A DNA stretch of 64,000 nt, taken from the NCBI GenBank assembly GCA_963662245.2, contig CAXXVQ010000006.1:1-64000 (forward strand), written 5' to 3'. Made by a program: the position numbers and the translations under genes. Under the pieces are notes generated by a model that did no database searches, had not been told where the DNA came from, and saw nothing but the letters and a program-made list of their open reading frames with translations. The stretch is from JAFGVL01 sp963662245. Lineage in GTDB: Bacteria; Bacteroidota; Bacteroidia; Bacteroidales; Paludibacteraceae. Positions 49,539 through 57,792 of the stretch are shown in pieces; the first letter of the stretch is position 1, and each line of letters starts with the position of its first letter.

Positions 49539-51164
49539 GGTAGGGTGTCCAATTTGATGTTCTGAAAAGACATGTAATTTCTCATTTGTAGCTAAGCTTA
49601 TATTATGCTTTTTTATCGAATAAAACATTTGGAATCATTTTTATATATAATTGATAATCAGTATATTTATATCTTATTTATAAGATATTTGAAGTATGAA
49701 AAAGACAAATGCTGATATTGAAAATGCACGATTAAAAGCAGAAAACGCTGCTTTAAAAAAGGAGAATAAAAATCTTTCTCGCAAATTAGATAATTCTAAA
49801 AGTAAGAAGGTTAAATTACAGCAAGAATTAAAAAAAAACGACGATCGAATCATCGTACTCACGAAAGAACAAGAACGATCACTTTCGAGCCAATTGACAG
49901 ACATAAATATTCTGAACTTATTGTAAGATTGAGCACCATGCTTTATAGTCGTGTTGATTGTGGTTTTCGTTCAGTGGTCGATATTTTAAGTGTTATAAAC
50001 GATACTTTTGATGGTCTTTTAGGGGCAGTTCCTTGTTATAATACGATTGAAAACTGGGTGAAAAAATGTGGGCTTCAAGTTTACGAAACGGCAGGTGCTT
50101 CTTTGAAAAATAAAGATTATGCAGGAGTAATTGATGAAAGCATGATGATAGGAAGTGAAAAGTTGCTTCTGACCCTTGGGGTGCCAGCAGAACATCAAGG
50201 GCGCCCACTAAATTGCTCTGATGTATCTGTGCTCGATATAGCAATTGCAAACATTTGGAATGGCGATGGTATTGCATCACAGCTTGCACAAGTTAGCCGA
50301 AAAGTGGGTCATAATCCACTTTATGTAATAAGTGATAATGCTTCGATTATGACCAAGGGGGTAAGGTGTGCAGAGATGAATCATCAGTATGATATTAGCC
50401 ATTCTTTAGGCATGTATCTAGAAAGGACATACAGTAAATCACCTGACTTTGTTGAATATACTAAGTCAATGTCCGATTCGAAATTTAAGTACAATATGAA
50501 AAAGATAGCATACTTGCTTCCACCCACACAGCGAACTGTGGCTCGTTTCATTAACTTGTCTAGTTGGGTTAAATGGTCGTCGAAAATGCTTGAGATTTAC
50601 TTTAAGCTAAACGAAGAAGAGCGAAAAGCGTTCTCTTTTATACCCGCAAATGCATCCTTAATTGATGAATTAGGCGATGTGATGAAGTGTGTAGAGAGCA
50701 TTGAATCTATTTGTAAGCACAAAGGATTGTCGCAGGCAACAATGAGCCAATGTCAAAGAGAAATAGGAAAATATCTACTCTCTGGGAATAGACGAATGAT
50801 AACATTAGGAGAATGCATTGCTGAATTTCTTAGAAAAGAAGTATTGTTGATAGACGAAAAAATGACTGCACACAACAACTCCTCCGATATTATTGAAACT
50901 ATATTTGGTAGATATAAGGCTCGCAAGTCAGCAAATAAATTAAATGGAGTGACACCGTATGTATTGTTTATACCGATTTACACAAAACTAATTAACCAAG
51001 AACAAGCTCTGAACTTTAACTTTAAGGCTGCTTTGGAAGACAAGCGAATGAATCAAATAAAGGTTTGGTCAAACAAAAACTTATCGCCAAATCTGGTTCA
51101 TTTGCGTATGGAAAAATTGAAAAATACTGGGTGAAAATTAGAACATCAAATTGGACACCCTACC
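49539..51164 (+). mobile_element. Insertion sequence, 1626 bp, complete
   Basis: Perfect 25-bp terminal inverted repeats lie at 49539-49563 and 51140-51164, beginning GGTAGGGTGTCC. A 5-bp target duplication TTACA is at 49534-49538 and 51165-51169. One transposase is encoded in two overlapping frames. The family is not assigned; it is not recognisably IS3, IS4, IS5 or IS110 by motif. It looks recent, since ends and duplication are perfect. Confidence 0.93.
49696..51134 (+). CDS. DDE transposase made by -1 frameshifting
   Basis: The first frame (49696-49926) encodes a basic coiled coil (ARLKAENAALKKENKNLSRK, then LDNSKSKKVKLQQELKK). At 49832-49838 lies A AAA AAC, in phase for a -1 slip. After slipping the frame reads RRSNHRTHERTRTITFEPID and RHKYSELIVRLSTMLYSRVD, continuing without stop to 51134. 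The DDE residues are Asp in AGVIDESMMIG, Asp in LYVISDNASI and Glu in SDIIETIFGRYK. The fused product is about 478 aa. Without the shift only the 76-aa coiled-coil protein is made, a likely inhibitor or DNA-binding form. The separate downstream start (TTG 49929) is much less convincing. Confidence 0.85.
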
Positions 51165-51169
51165 TTACA

Positions 51170-51241
51170 GGGCGAAGATATCTATGTTGATTAAATACCT
51201 AGGGCGTTGCCCTAGGCTAAAATATTTTGGGCCTTTAGCCC
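51170..51241. repeat. REP-like palindromes, right part
   Basis: GGGCG completes the split palindrome. It is followed by CCTAGGGC-gtt-GCCCTAGG (51198-51216) and GGGC-cttta-GCCC (51229-51241), directly upstream of the EamA gene. Confidence 0.75.
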
Positions 51242-51256
51242 GTAATTAAGCATTTT

Positions 51257-52195
51257 ATGCAAAGCGAAAAAGCAAAAGGTCATACGGCCATATTTATAGC
51301 AAGTATTCTTTGGGGCTTAAGTGCACCCATTAGCAAAGAAGTGCTTAATGCGTCAGTTACACCACTGACGCTTTCTACATTTAGAATGGTGGGTGCTGCA
51401 GCTGCTTTTTGGATTGCATCAGCATTTATAAAAAGAGAACATGTGCATCATAAGGATTTGTTGCAACTGTTTTTTGCCGCATTATTTAGTATTGTGATTA
51501 ATCAGGGGGCAATGGCTTTTGGTTTGGCTTATACTTCGCCTATTGATGCTTCGGTGATTGTTACCATGCTGCCTATTGTCACTATGATAATTGCAGCGGT
51601 ATATTTGAAAGAACCCGTTACAAGCAAAAAGGTGTTGGGAGTGTTTATTGGAGCCCTTGGTGCATTGATATTGGTGCTGAGTAATACGAATAAAGGTGCG
51701 GCCGGAGATAGTAGTATTTGGGGCGATTTATTGTGCCTGGGTGCGCAATTCAGTTTTGCCATTTACTTAACAGTTTATCGTGATTTGATAAAAAGATATT
51801 CAGGAATAACGATTATGAAATGGATGTTTATTTATGCGTCTATTTGTTTTATTCCTTTGTCGTATAGTGACCTGACCCAGATGGATTATTCCGCCATACC
51901 AACTCCTGTATATTGGGAAATTGCCTATGTAGTTATAGGTGCAACATTTGTATCCTATATGCTGATTATGCCTGCGCAAAAGGCCTTGCGTCCAACTGTT
52001 GTAAGTATGTATAATTACATTCAGCCGATTGTGGCATCCATTGTAGCAGTTGTAATGGGTTTGGATACTTTCGGTTTTGTGAAAATTATTGCCATTGTTT
52101 TAGTCTTCTCAGGAGTGTATGTGGTAACCCAAAGTAGAAGCAAGGAACAATTGGAAGCTGATGAAAAGAAAAAGAAATTAAGACATGAAAAATAA
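51257..52195 (+). CDS. EamA/DMT-family transporter
   Basis: This 312-aa integral membrane protein has ten hydrophobic segments in two EamA repeats. Repeat 1 starts AIFIASILWGLSAPISKEVL. Repeat 2 starts LLCLGAQFSFAIYLTVYRDL and includes YIQPIVASIVAVVMGLDTFG. The drug/metabolite transporter superfamily exports amino acids, nucleotides or other small metabolites. The substrate cannot be told. Its stop overlaps the next start by 11 bp, so it is coupled to the FHS sugar transporter. Confidence 0.9.
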   Translation: MQSEKAKGHTAIFIASILWGLSAPISKEVLNASVTPLTLSTFRMVGAAAAFWIASAFIKREHVHHKDLLQLFFAALFSIVINQGAMAFGLAYTSPIDASVIVTMLPIVTMIIAAVYLKEPVTSKKVLGVFIGALGALILVLSNTNKGAAGDSSIWGDLLCLGAQFSFAIYLTVYRDLIKRYSGITIMKWMFIYASICFIPLSYSDLTQMDYSAIPTPVYWEIAYVVIGATFVSYMLIMPAQKALRPTVVSMYNYIQPIVASIVAVVMGLDTFGFVKIIAIVLVFSGVYVVTQSRSKEQLEADEKKKKLRHEK

Positions 52196-53453
52196 AGCCT
52201 ATTACCTCCCTCTTGGGATGATGTTCCTGTTGTATTTTATGATTGCCTTCACTACGGGATTAAATGATCCGTTTGCTAAGGTGATACAAACGCAGTTTAC
52301 CCTAAGCACTTTTGAATCGCAGTTCGGGAACTTTGCCTTCTTTTTTGCCTATTTGTTTATGGGCGTTCCAGCCTCTATGGTAGTAAATAAAGTGGGCTAT
52401 AAAAACGCTACTTTGATTTCTTTGGCTTCCATGTTTGCCGGAGTGTGGATCGTGTTTGCAGGCGGAAATATGGGGATGATAGAGTTGTACCTATTCGGAA
52501 TGTTTTTCTTGGGTTGTGCTATTACTATTTTGCAAGTGGTGGTAAACCCGATGGTAATTGCTTTAGGTAAGCGAGAAGGTGCAAATAGCCGTATGAACTT
52601 CGGAGGTGCAGCTTCTTCCATCGGGGCAACTTTCTCGCCGATTGTAGTAGGCTTTATTATTGGAAATTCTGCTATTAATACGCTGTCGGTTAAGGATGTG
52701 AATCCCTTGTTGTTTACCATGATGACTGTGTTTGCACTGATGTTTTTTGTTATTCTGTTGGTGAAAATACCTGATGTAGGTATTCGTCAGACGGAAGCAG
52801 ACAAACCAAATTATAAGTCCCTGTTAACTCCGCATTTTATTTTCGGCTTAGTGGCGATATTCCTGTATGTGGGGATGGAGGTTGCGACGGCAAGTTTGAC
52901 CAATCTGTATATGTTGAACGATTTGCATATTGATCCGACAATCTCAGGAGCCATCGTGGGTACCTACTGGACGCTGATGCTTGTTGGTCGTTTGATTGGT
53001 GTGGCGATAGGAACTAAAGTGCATAGCCGTATGCAGCTGATAATTGTATCAACTATTGCTTTGGTCTTGTATCTCGGTGCAATTTATATCCCTGCCGGTA
53101 ACATGGTGGTAATGCCTGCAATTGACAGTAAACTACATCTGTTATTTGCACAAGTGCCGGTGAATGTGTTGTTGCTGGTGCTAGTCGGACTTTGTAATTC
53201 GGTGATGTGGACTTGTATCTTTATCTTAGCTACGGATGGATTAGGAAAGCAAACGAATTTGGCTTCAGGAATCTTTATGATGATGGTATTTGGTGGAGGA
53301 GTAGTTCCTGCATTACAAGGAAAAATAGTTGATGTGATTGGCGATTTCCAAACCAGTTATTGGGTGGGATTAGTTTGTTTGGCTGTGATTTTAATTTACG
53401 GATTATTAAATAAGCCATTTACCCCTAAATCCTCTGAAGGGGACTTGGAGTAA
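52185..53453 (+). CDS. FHS-family sugar:H+ symporter (MFS, FucP/GluP-like)
   Basis: The 422-aa protein has 12 predicted membrane helices and the FHS pattern LPLGMMFLLYFMIAFTTGLN (Asn/Asp in helix 1), FGNFAFFFAYLFMGVPASMV, and VNPMVIALGKREGANSRMNF. Family members import fucose, glucose/galactose or N-acetylglucosamine. The ROK kinase that follows suggests glucose or GlcNAc. The last residues (TPKSSEGDLE) are encoded by an AAGGGG-type repeat, so the natural C-terminus was probably altered. Confidence 0.92.
   Translation: MKNKAYYLPLGMMFLLYFMIAFTTGLNDPFAKVIQTQFTLSTFESQFGNFAFFFAYLFMGVPASMVVNKVGYKNATLISLASMFAGVWIVFAGGNMGMIELYLFGMFFLGCAITILQVVVNPMVIALGKREGANSRMNFGGAASSIGATFSPIVVGFIIGNSAINTLSVKDVNPLLFTMMTVFALMFFVILLVKIPDVGIRQTEADKPNYKSLLTPHFIFGLVAIFLYVGMEVATASLTNLYMLNDLHIDPTISGAIVGTYWTLMLVGRLIGVAIGTKVHSRMQLIIVSTIALVLYLGAIYIPAGNMVVMPAIDSKLHLLFAQVPVNVLLLVLVGLCNSVMWTCIFILATDGLGKQTNLASGIFMMMVFGGGVVPALQGKIVDVIGDFQTSYWVGLVCLAVILIYGLLNKPFTPKSSEGDLE
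53420..53450. repeat. AAGGGG-type palindromic repeat forming the transporter C-terminus
   Basis: ACCCCTAAATCCTCTGAAGGGGACTT is read in frame as TPKSSEGDL just before the stop of the FHS transporter. Confidence 0.75.
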
Positions 53454-53516
53454 GGTTCAAGCATATAGCTAATTCAAATATGTAATTAAATATTAAGAAT
53501 GTTATCACAACACTAA

Positions 53517-53545
53517 AGCCCCCTTTAGGGGGTTGGGGGTAGAAA
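53517..53545. repeat. AAGGGG-type palindromic repeat before the ROK gene
   Basis: GCCCCCTTTAGGGGGTTGGGGG ends 3-8 bp before the ATG of the ROK kinase and likely overlaps its ribosome-binding region. Confidence 0.7.
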
Positions 53546-53547
53546 TT

Positions 53548-54489
53548 ATGATTATAGGTATCGACATGGGTGGGACATCCACCAAAATGGGAATTGTAGA
53601 CGAACAAGGAAAAGTTTTGTCAAAGGCCTCAGTGAAAACGGGAGCATATGATGATATTAATGATTATGTGCAAGCCCTGTACGATGCTTTGTTGCCGTTG
53701 ATAAATGAAGTTGGCGGGTTAGATAAAATCAAAGGTATAGGAGCCGGTGTGCCTAATGGAAATTATTACACAGGAAATATTGAGCAGGCAGCCAATTTAC
53801 CTTGGAAAGGCATTGTACCGTTTGGGAAATTGATGTCAGAGAAATTTGGTTTGTCGTGTACGGTAACCAATGATGCAAACGCCGCAGCTCTGGGTGAAAT
53901 GACTTACGGAGCAGCACAGGGCATGAAGAACTTTATCATGATAACCTTAGGGACAGGCGTTGGAAGCGGAATCGTTATCAATGGGCAGTTGGTGTACGGT
54001 CATGATGGTTTTGCAGGCGAGCTTGGACATGTAACGATGGACCGAGAAAACGGTCGCCTGTGCGGTTGTGGTCGCAAGGGTTGCTTGGAGACTTACAGCT
54101 CAGCGACGGGAGTTGTGCGCACAGCAAAAGAGCTGTTGTTGCAAGAAAATACAGAAAGCGTTTTGCGCAAAATAAAGTTAGATGATATCACATCAAAAGA
54201 TGTGTTTGATGCAGCTATGGCAGGCGACAAACTAGCCTTGGAGGTGTTCGACTTTACAGGAGAGATGCTTGGGAAAGCCTTTGCAGATTTTATTGCTTTC
54301 AGTGCGCCCGAAGCCATTATCCTTTTTGGTGGTTTGGCAAAAGCAGGCGACTTAATCATGAATCCTATCCGCAAAGCCATGGAAGAAAATGTGCTGAAAG
54401 TCTGGAAAGGAAAAGTAAAGCTCTTATTTTCAGAATTACCGGAAGATGATGCTGCCGTAATGGGTGCAGCATCGTTGGTAAATACATAA
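53548..54489 (+). CDS. ROK-family sugar kinase (glucokinase-like)
   Basis: The 313-aa product has the ATP-binding IIGIDMGGTSTKMGIVDEQG, catalytic TNDANAAALGEMTYG (Asp), MITLGTGVGSGIVINGQLVY, and the zinc site GELGHVTMDRENGRLCGCGR plus KGCLE (His and CxCGxxGC). All key residues are present. It would phosphorylate glucose or GlcNAc delivered by the transporter upstream. The ATG at 53548 is chosen over an in-frame TTG at 53533 that lies in the repeat. Confidence 0.93.
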   Translation: MIIGIDMGGTSTKMGIVDEQGKVLSKASVKTGAYDDINDYVQALYDALLPLINEVGGLDKIKGIGAGVPNGNYYTGNIEQAANLPWKGIVPFGKLMSEKFGLSCTVTNDANAAALGEMTYGAAQGMKNFIMITLGTGVGSGIVINGQLVYGHDGFAGELGHVTMDRENGRLCGCGRKGCLETYSSATGVVRTAKELLLQENTESVLRKIKLDDITSKDVFDAAMAGDKLALEVFDFTGEMLGKAFADFIAFSAPEAIILFGGLAKAGDLIMNPIRKAMEENVLKVWKGKVKLLFSELPEDDAAVMGAASLVNT

Positions 54490-54496
54490 GAAACAG

Positions 54497-54640
54497 CCAC
54501 CCCCAACCCCCTAAAGGGGACTTGGGAGTTGTACTAACTGTGTTATTAATCATTTATTGTCTTCATTATAACTACAACTAATTGTAAAAAAACAAAGTTT
54601 GTATTCTCCAAAGCCCCCTTTAGGGGGTTGGGGGTAGAGC
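54497..54640. repeat. Two AAGGGG-type palindromic repeats flanking a 70-bp gap
   Basis: CCACCCCCAACCCCCTAAAGGGG near 54498-54520 and AGCCCCCTTTAGGGGGTTGGGGG near 54611-54636 are in opposite orientation. Together they could form a long stem between the ROK and CLC genes. Confidence 0.65.
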
Positions 54641-54655
54641 GAAGTTAATATTGTT

Positions 54656-55924
54656 ATGAAAAAACCAAAATGGTCATTCGACCAAATCCAAATTCTACGC
54701 TATCTCTTTAGATGGTTTTTGTTGACACTGCCAGTCGCTTTGGTAGTCGGCTCATTGGTTGCGCTATTCCTATGGTTATTGGATTGGGCAACAGAGTTCC
54801 GTTGGGAGCACGAGTACTTACTGTATCTCTTGCCATTAGTGGGAGTGCTGATCGTTTGGGCGTACCGTTTCAAAGGGAAAAACTCCGAAGCAGGAAATAA
54901 CTTGGTTTTGGACGAGATACACAAACCCGGTGGAGGAATACCTGCCCGCATGGCGCCCTTTGTGTTGGTAGGTACAGTGCTGACACACATGTTTGGAGGT
55001 TCGGCAGGGCGAGAGGGTACGGCGGTGCAAATAGGCGGAAGCATGGCAAGCTATATCGGTAAAAAGCTAAAGCTAACTGCCGATGATATGCGCATTATGC
55101 TCACCGCAGGGGTGGCAGCCGGTTTTGGAGCTGTGTTTGGTACGCCGCTCACGGGGACTATCTTTGCGCTAGAGGTAATCGCTATTGGTCGCATCAAATA
55201 CGATGCGCTTTTACCCTCGTTTATGGCAGCTTTTTTGGCCGATATTGTTTGCTCAGCATGGGGAATCACTCACACGCATTATACGGTAAGTGCCAACTCG
55301 GGTTCGGGCTATTCCTTTTTGCATATCGACCCTGTGTTGATTATGTACGCAGTGGTAGCAGCTATTGCCTTTGGATTGACTTCATTCCTGTTTGCGGAAT
55401 CATCTCACTTAATCAAAAAACTTTCAGAAAAATATATTCCTCAAAAATATTGGATACCCTTTATCGGTGGGCTAGTCGTTATTGGTTTGAGCTTTATTTT
55501 CGGTAGAGATTACCTCGGTATTGGTGTGGTAACCAAAGATGGCTTAGGGGTCAGCTTGGTCAATGCCTTTAAAGAAGGAGGTGCCGATCCTTTCTCATGG
55601 CTTTGGAAGCTCGTATTTACGGTAGTTACTTTGAGCACAGGCTTTAAAGGAGGCGAGGTGACGCCATTGTTCTTTATCGGAGCCAGCTTGGGGAACTCAA
55701 TCGCGATGCTGTTTGGTGCGCCGGTCGATTTGTTTGCAGCCATGGGCTTCTTGGCAGTCTTTGCCGGAGCCACTAACACGCCGCTTGCCTGTACCATGAT
55801 GGGCGTGGAGCTATTCGGAGGCGAGCATGTTATCTACTACGCTCTAGCCTGCTTTGTAGCCTACTTCTTTAGCGGACATAGCGGCATTTATTCTTCGCAG
55901 AAGATTTCGGTGAGGAAGGTGTAA
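54656..55924 (+). CDS. CLC-family anion transporter, fluoride (CLC-F)-type motifs
   Basis: The 422-aa membrane protein has about 11 hydrophobic segments. Where chloride CLCs have GSGIP it shows AGNNLVLDEIH. The gating-glutamate motif is GSAGREGTAVQIG (GREGT rather than GREGP), and a later GFKGGEVTPLFFIGASLG replaces the usual G-x-F-x-P. From memory these are the hallmarks of CLC-F fluoride/proton antiporters that protect against fluoride, though I did not see a fluoride riboswitch upstream. If that reading is wrong, it is a general ClC channel. Confidence 0.82.
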   Translation: MKKPKWSFDQIQILRYLFRWFLLTLPVALVVGSLVALFLWLLDWATEFRWEHEYLLYLLPLVGVLIVWAYRFKGKNSEAGNNLVLDEIHKPGGGIPARMAPFVLVGTVLTHMFGGSAGREGTAVQIGGSMASYIGKKLKLTADDMRIMLTAGVAAGFGAVFGTPLTGTIFALEVIAIGRIKYDALLPSFMAAFLADIVCSAWGITHTHYTVSANSGSGYSFLHIDPVLIMYAVVAAIAFGLTSFLFAESSHLIKKLSEKYIPQKYWIPFIGGLVVIGLSFIFGRDYLGIGVVTKDGLGVSLVNAFKEGGADPFSWLWKLVFTVVTLSTGFKGGEVTPLFFIGASLGNSIAMLFGAPVDLFAAMGFLAVFAGATNTPLACTMMGVELFGGEHVIYYALACFVAYFFSGHSGIYSSQKISVRKV

Positions 55925-55937
55925 GGTTATTTACGCC

Positions 55938-56018
55938 TAGTAGAGGCGGAGCGTGCTCCGTCTAAAACCTAGTCTGTTATTTTGATTTCTAAGACGGAGC
56001 AGCGCTCCGTCTCTACGC
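55938..56018. repeat. REP-like palindromes (RAYT-associated), pair 1
   Basis: GGCGGAGC-GT-GCTCCGTC and GACGGAGC-A-GCGCTCCGTC, facing each other about 25 bp apart. They match the family around the RAYT gene at 57060. Confidence 0.8.
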
Positions 56019-56075
56019 AATAGAAATTATATTAACCTATTAACCTATTCATCTTTTAGTTTTTTTATGATACTT

Positions 56076-56103
56076 TTGGGGTGTGATTTTTATCACACCC
56101 CAA
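56076..56103 (+). terminator. Terminator after the CLC gene
   Basis: TTGGGGTGTGAT pairs with ATCACACCCCAA (12 bp) with a TTTT loop, followed by TTTGTTT. Confidence 0.7.
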
Positions 56104-56136
56104 TTTGTTTATTATAACACATAAAATAATTTAAAT

Positions 56137-56838
56137 ATGAAAAAACTAAAACACATTTCTTTTTGGTTGCTACTTGCTACAGGTTTGGTAGTTACAGTAT
56201 TTACATCATGTAGTGAAGATAATGATAAAACGGAGGAAGTTATTGATGCAATTGAAAATAATACTGCTGCTAATGATGAGACAATAAATTATGTAGAAAT
56301 AAATGGCGTAAAATGGGCAACTTGTAATGTTGATAAACCAGGAATATTTACTTCTTCACCAGAAGATGCTGGTATGTTGTATCAATTTAATAGTAATATA
56401 GGTTGGCCTATTGAAGGGTCTATAGATTCTATTACAGCAACAGATGGAAGTGTATGGAACCAATATTGGTATGGAGGATACACTTCTCCAGATACTACAG
56501 ATGTCTGGTTGTCAGAAAAAGATCCAAGTCCTTCCGGTTTTCGTGTTCCAACTTATGCAGAAGGGAGAACTTTACTTGACCAATCAAAGGTTACTGTTGA
56601 ATTCGTAACAGAAAATGGCATTGCTTGTAAGAAATTTATAGATAAAACTACTGGTGATTTTATTATTTTACCGACTATAAAAGCTCGAAAAAATAGTGGC
56701 TATAGTTTCTATCCACAATCATCTTATCTTCCTAATGCGGCTCTTTATGGTTATTGTGCGTCAGATTTTGATAGTATTTCAGGTTGGAGTAAAATTTTTT
56801 ATGCTTATGCAGGAGCTGTTAGGTCAGTCGTAAAATGA
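56137..56838 (+). CDS. Lipoprotein with Fibrobacter major paralogous (FISUMP-type) domain
   Basis: The 233-aa product has a type II signal (TGLVVTVFTSCSED). An acidic linker follows, then the domain YVEINGVKWATCNVDKPGIF, AGMLYQFNSNIGWP, KDPSPSGFRVPTYAEGRTLL (PCPxGwRxPT-like) and C-terminal YCASDFDS. This domain is common in exported Bacteroidota/Fibrobacterota proteins and related to C-type-lectin-like/formylglycine-enzyme folds. The function is unknown. It is likely surface exposed. A strong terminator follows. Confidence 0.82.
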   Translation: MKKLKHISFWLLLATGLVVTVFTSCSEDNDKTEEVIDAIENNTAANDETINYVEINGVKWATCNVDKPGIFTSSPEDAGMLYQFNSNIGWPIEGSIDSITATDGSVWNQYWYGGYTSPDTTDVWLSEKDPSPSGFRVPTYAEGRTLLDQSKVTVEFVTENGIACKKFIDKTTGDFIILPTIKARKNSGYSFYPQSSYLPNAALYGYCASDFDSISGWSKIFYAYAGAVRSVVK

Positions 56839-56859
56839 TTTTAATTCGTAAAAGCTATT

Positions 56860-56890
56860 AAGCCGATGAAATCTTCATCGGCTTTTTTTA
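56860..56890 (+). terminator. Terminator of the FISUMP-type lipoprotein gene
   Basis: AGCCGATGA pairs with TCATCGGCT, followed by TTTTTT. Confidence 0.9.
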
Positions 56891-56956
56891 TCCCCATAAA
56901 AATACTCCAAACTCCATTTTATCCTTAGAATTTAATAGATGTTTCAGTATCTTTTC

Positions 56957-56964
56957 TATATTTG
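56957..56964 (+). promoter_or_regulatory. Possible -7 box upstream of the RAYT gene
   Basis: TATATTTG fits the consensus. REP copies lie between it and the RAYT ATG, so they would be part of the mRNA leader. Confidence 0.45.
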
Positions 56965-56971
56965 TGTAACA

Positions 56972-57041
56972 GTAGAGACGGAGCGCGCTCCGTATTTTTT
57001 AGAATTAGATATAATCAGACGGGGCAGCGCCCCGTCTCTAA
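56972..57041. repeat. REP-like palindromes, pair 2
   Basis: GTAGAGACGGAGCGCGCTCCGT and AGACGGGGCAGCGCCCCGTCTCTA, separated by about 22 bp, immediately before the RAYT gene. Confidence 0.85.
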
Positions 57042-57059
57042 GCAGAATCAATTTTAACC

Positions 57060-57656
57060 ATGTCAGAAAAATTTCAAAATAAATATCGTATACCATCAGC
57101 CCGTGCTACATGGCATGACTATGATGGAGGAATGTATTTTATAACAATCTGTACTGCTAATCAAGAAAGTTATTTTGGAAATATTCATGATGAGAAAATG
57201 TTTTTCTCGGATATCGGATTATATACTGAGGAACAAATAAAGAAAGTGCATTCACATTATCCGTATGCAGAAATACCTCTGTGGGTAGTAATGCCTAATC
57301 ATATTCATTTGATAGTGGTGATTGATGGGGGAAACGACGCACGCATTCGTAGAGACGGAGCGCGCTCCGTCTCTACGGTAGATGTATCGATTAATTGTAA
57401 AGACGGGGCGCGCCCCGTCTCTACCATAGATAACAAAATGCAGCAAATTTCCCTTCGTAAAAAATCATTAGCAGTTGTTATTGGAGGAATTAAATCAGCA
57501 ATAACACGCTATGCTAATGCTAATGAAATCACTTTTGCATGGCAAACACGATTTCATGACCGAATTATTCGCAATCAAGATGAATGTAATCGGATAGCAG
57601 ATTATATTGAAACGAATATTATAAATTGGAAGGCTGATAAATTTTATAGACAGTAG
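57060..57656 (+). CDS. REP-associated tyrosine transposase (RAYT, Y1/HUH family)
   Basis: The 198-aa product has the HUH motif PLWVVMPNHIHLIVVI (His-x-His, about 73-88). It also has the catalytic Tyr in RIADYIETNIINWK and the family start YRIPSARATWHDYDGGMYFI. RAYTs nick and mobilise REP hairpins. The loop after the HUH motif (about residues 96-125) is encoded by two REP palindromes and reads RRDGARSVST and KDGARPVST. The frame stays open because REP length and phase allow it. REP pairs flank the gene on both sides. It was probably host to its own element's insertions. Confidence 0.93.
   Translation: MSEKFQNKYRIPSARATWHDYDGGMYFITICTANQESYFGNIHDEKMFFSDIGLYTEEQIKKVHSHYPYAEIPLWVVMPNHIHLIVVIDGGNDARIRRDGARSVSTVDVSINCKDGARPVSTIDNKMQQISLRKKSLAVVIGGIKSAITRYANANEITFAWQTRFHDRIIRNQDECNRIADYIETNIINWKADKFYRQ
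57348..57377. repeat. REP palindrome inside the RAYT gene, copy 1
   Basis: A perfect 30-nt palindrome with half-site CGTAGAGACGGAGCG. It encodes RRDGARSVST in the transposase. Confidence 0.9.
57399..57424. repeat. REP palindrome inside the RAYT gene, copy 2
   Basis: AGACGGGGCG with its exact complement CGCCCCGTCT, then CTAC. It encodes KDGARPVST. This copy has the GGGGC core, whereas copy 1 has GGAGC. Confidence 0.88.
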
Positions 57657-57779
57657 TAGAGACGGGGCGTGCCCCGTCTGAAAAAATGTGGGCGTGCCCC
57701 GTCTAACAACAATAGGCAAACATGTTTGCCTATTGTTGTTTTGTGGAATTTTTAGACGGAGCAGCGCTCCGTCTCTACG
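57655..57779. repeat. REP palindromes downstream of the RAYT gene and a 36-nt perfect palindrome
   Basis: REP copies lie at 57655-57679 (GACGGGGCGTGCCCCGTC), a half copy at about 57690-57704, and 57752-57779 (GACGGAGCAGCGCTCCGTC). Between them, 57705-57740 is a perfect palindrome (half-site AACAACAATAGGCAAACA) that can terminate transcription from either side. Confidence 0.85.
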
Positions 57780-57792
57780 GGTGAAAATTCTT

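Noticed and set aside
49929..51134. Independent transposase gene starting at TTG 49929
   Set aside because: Coding sequence in this frame extends well upstream (to the A9 tract), so the downstream frame is reached by -1 frameshifting.
57348..57424. REP copies in the RAYT gene as a CRISPR-like or tandem repeat
   Set aside because: Only two copies, each palindromic with different cores, and matching the dispersed REP family.
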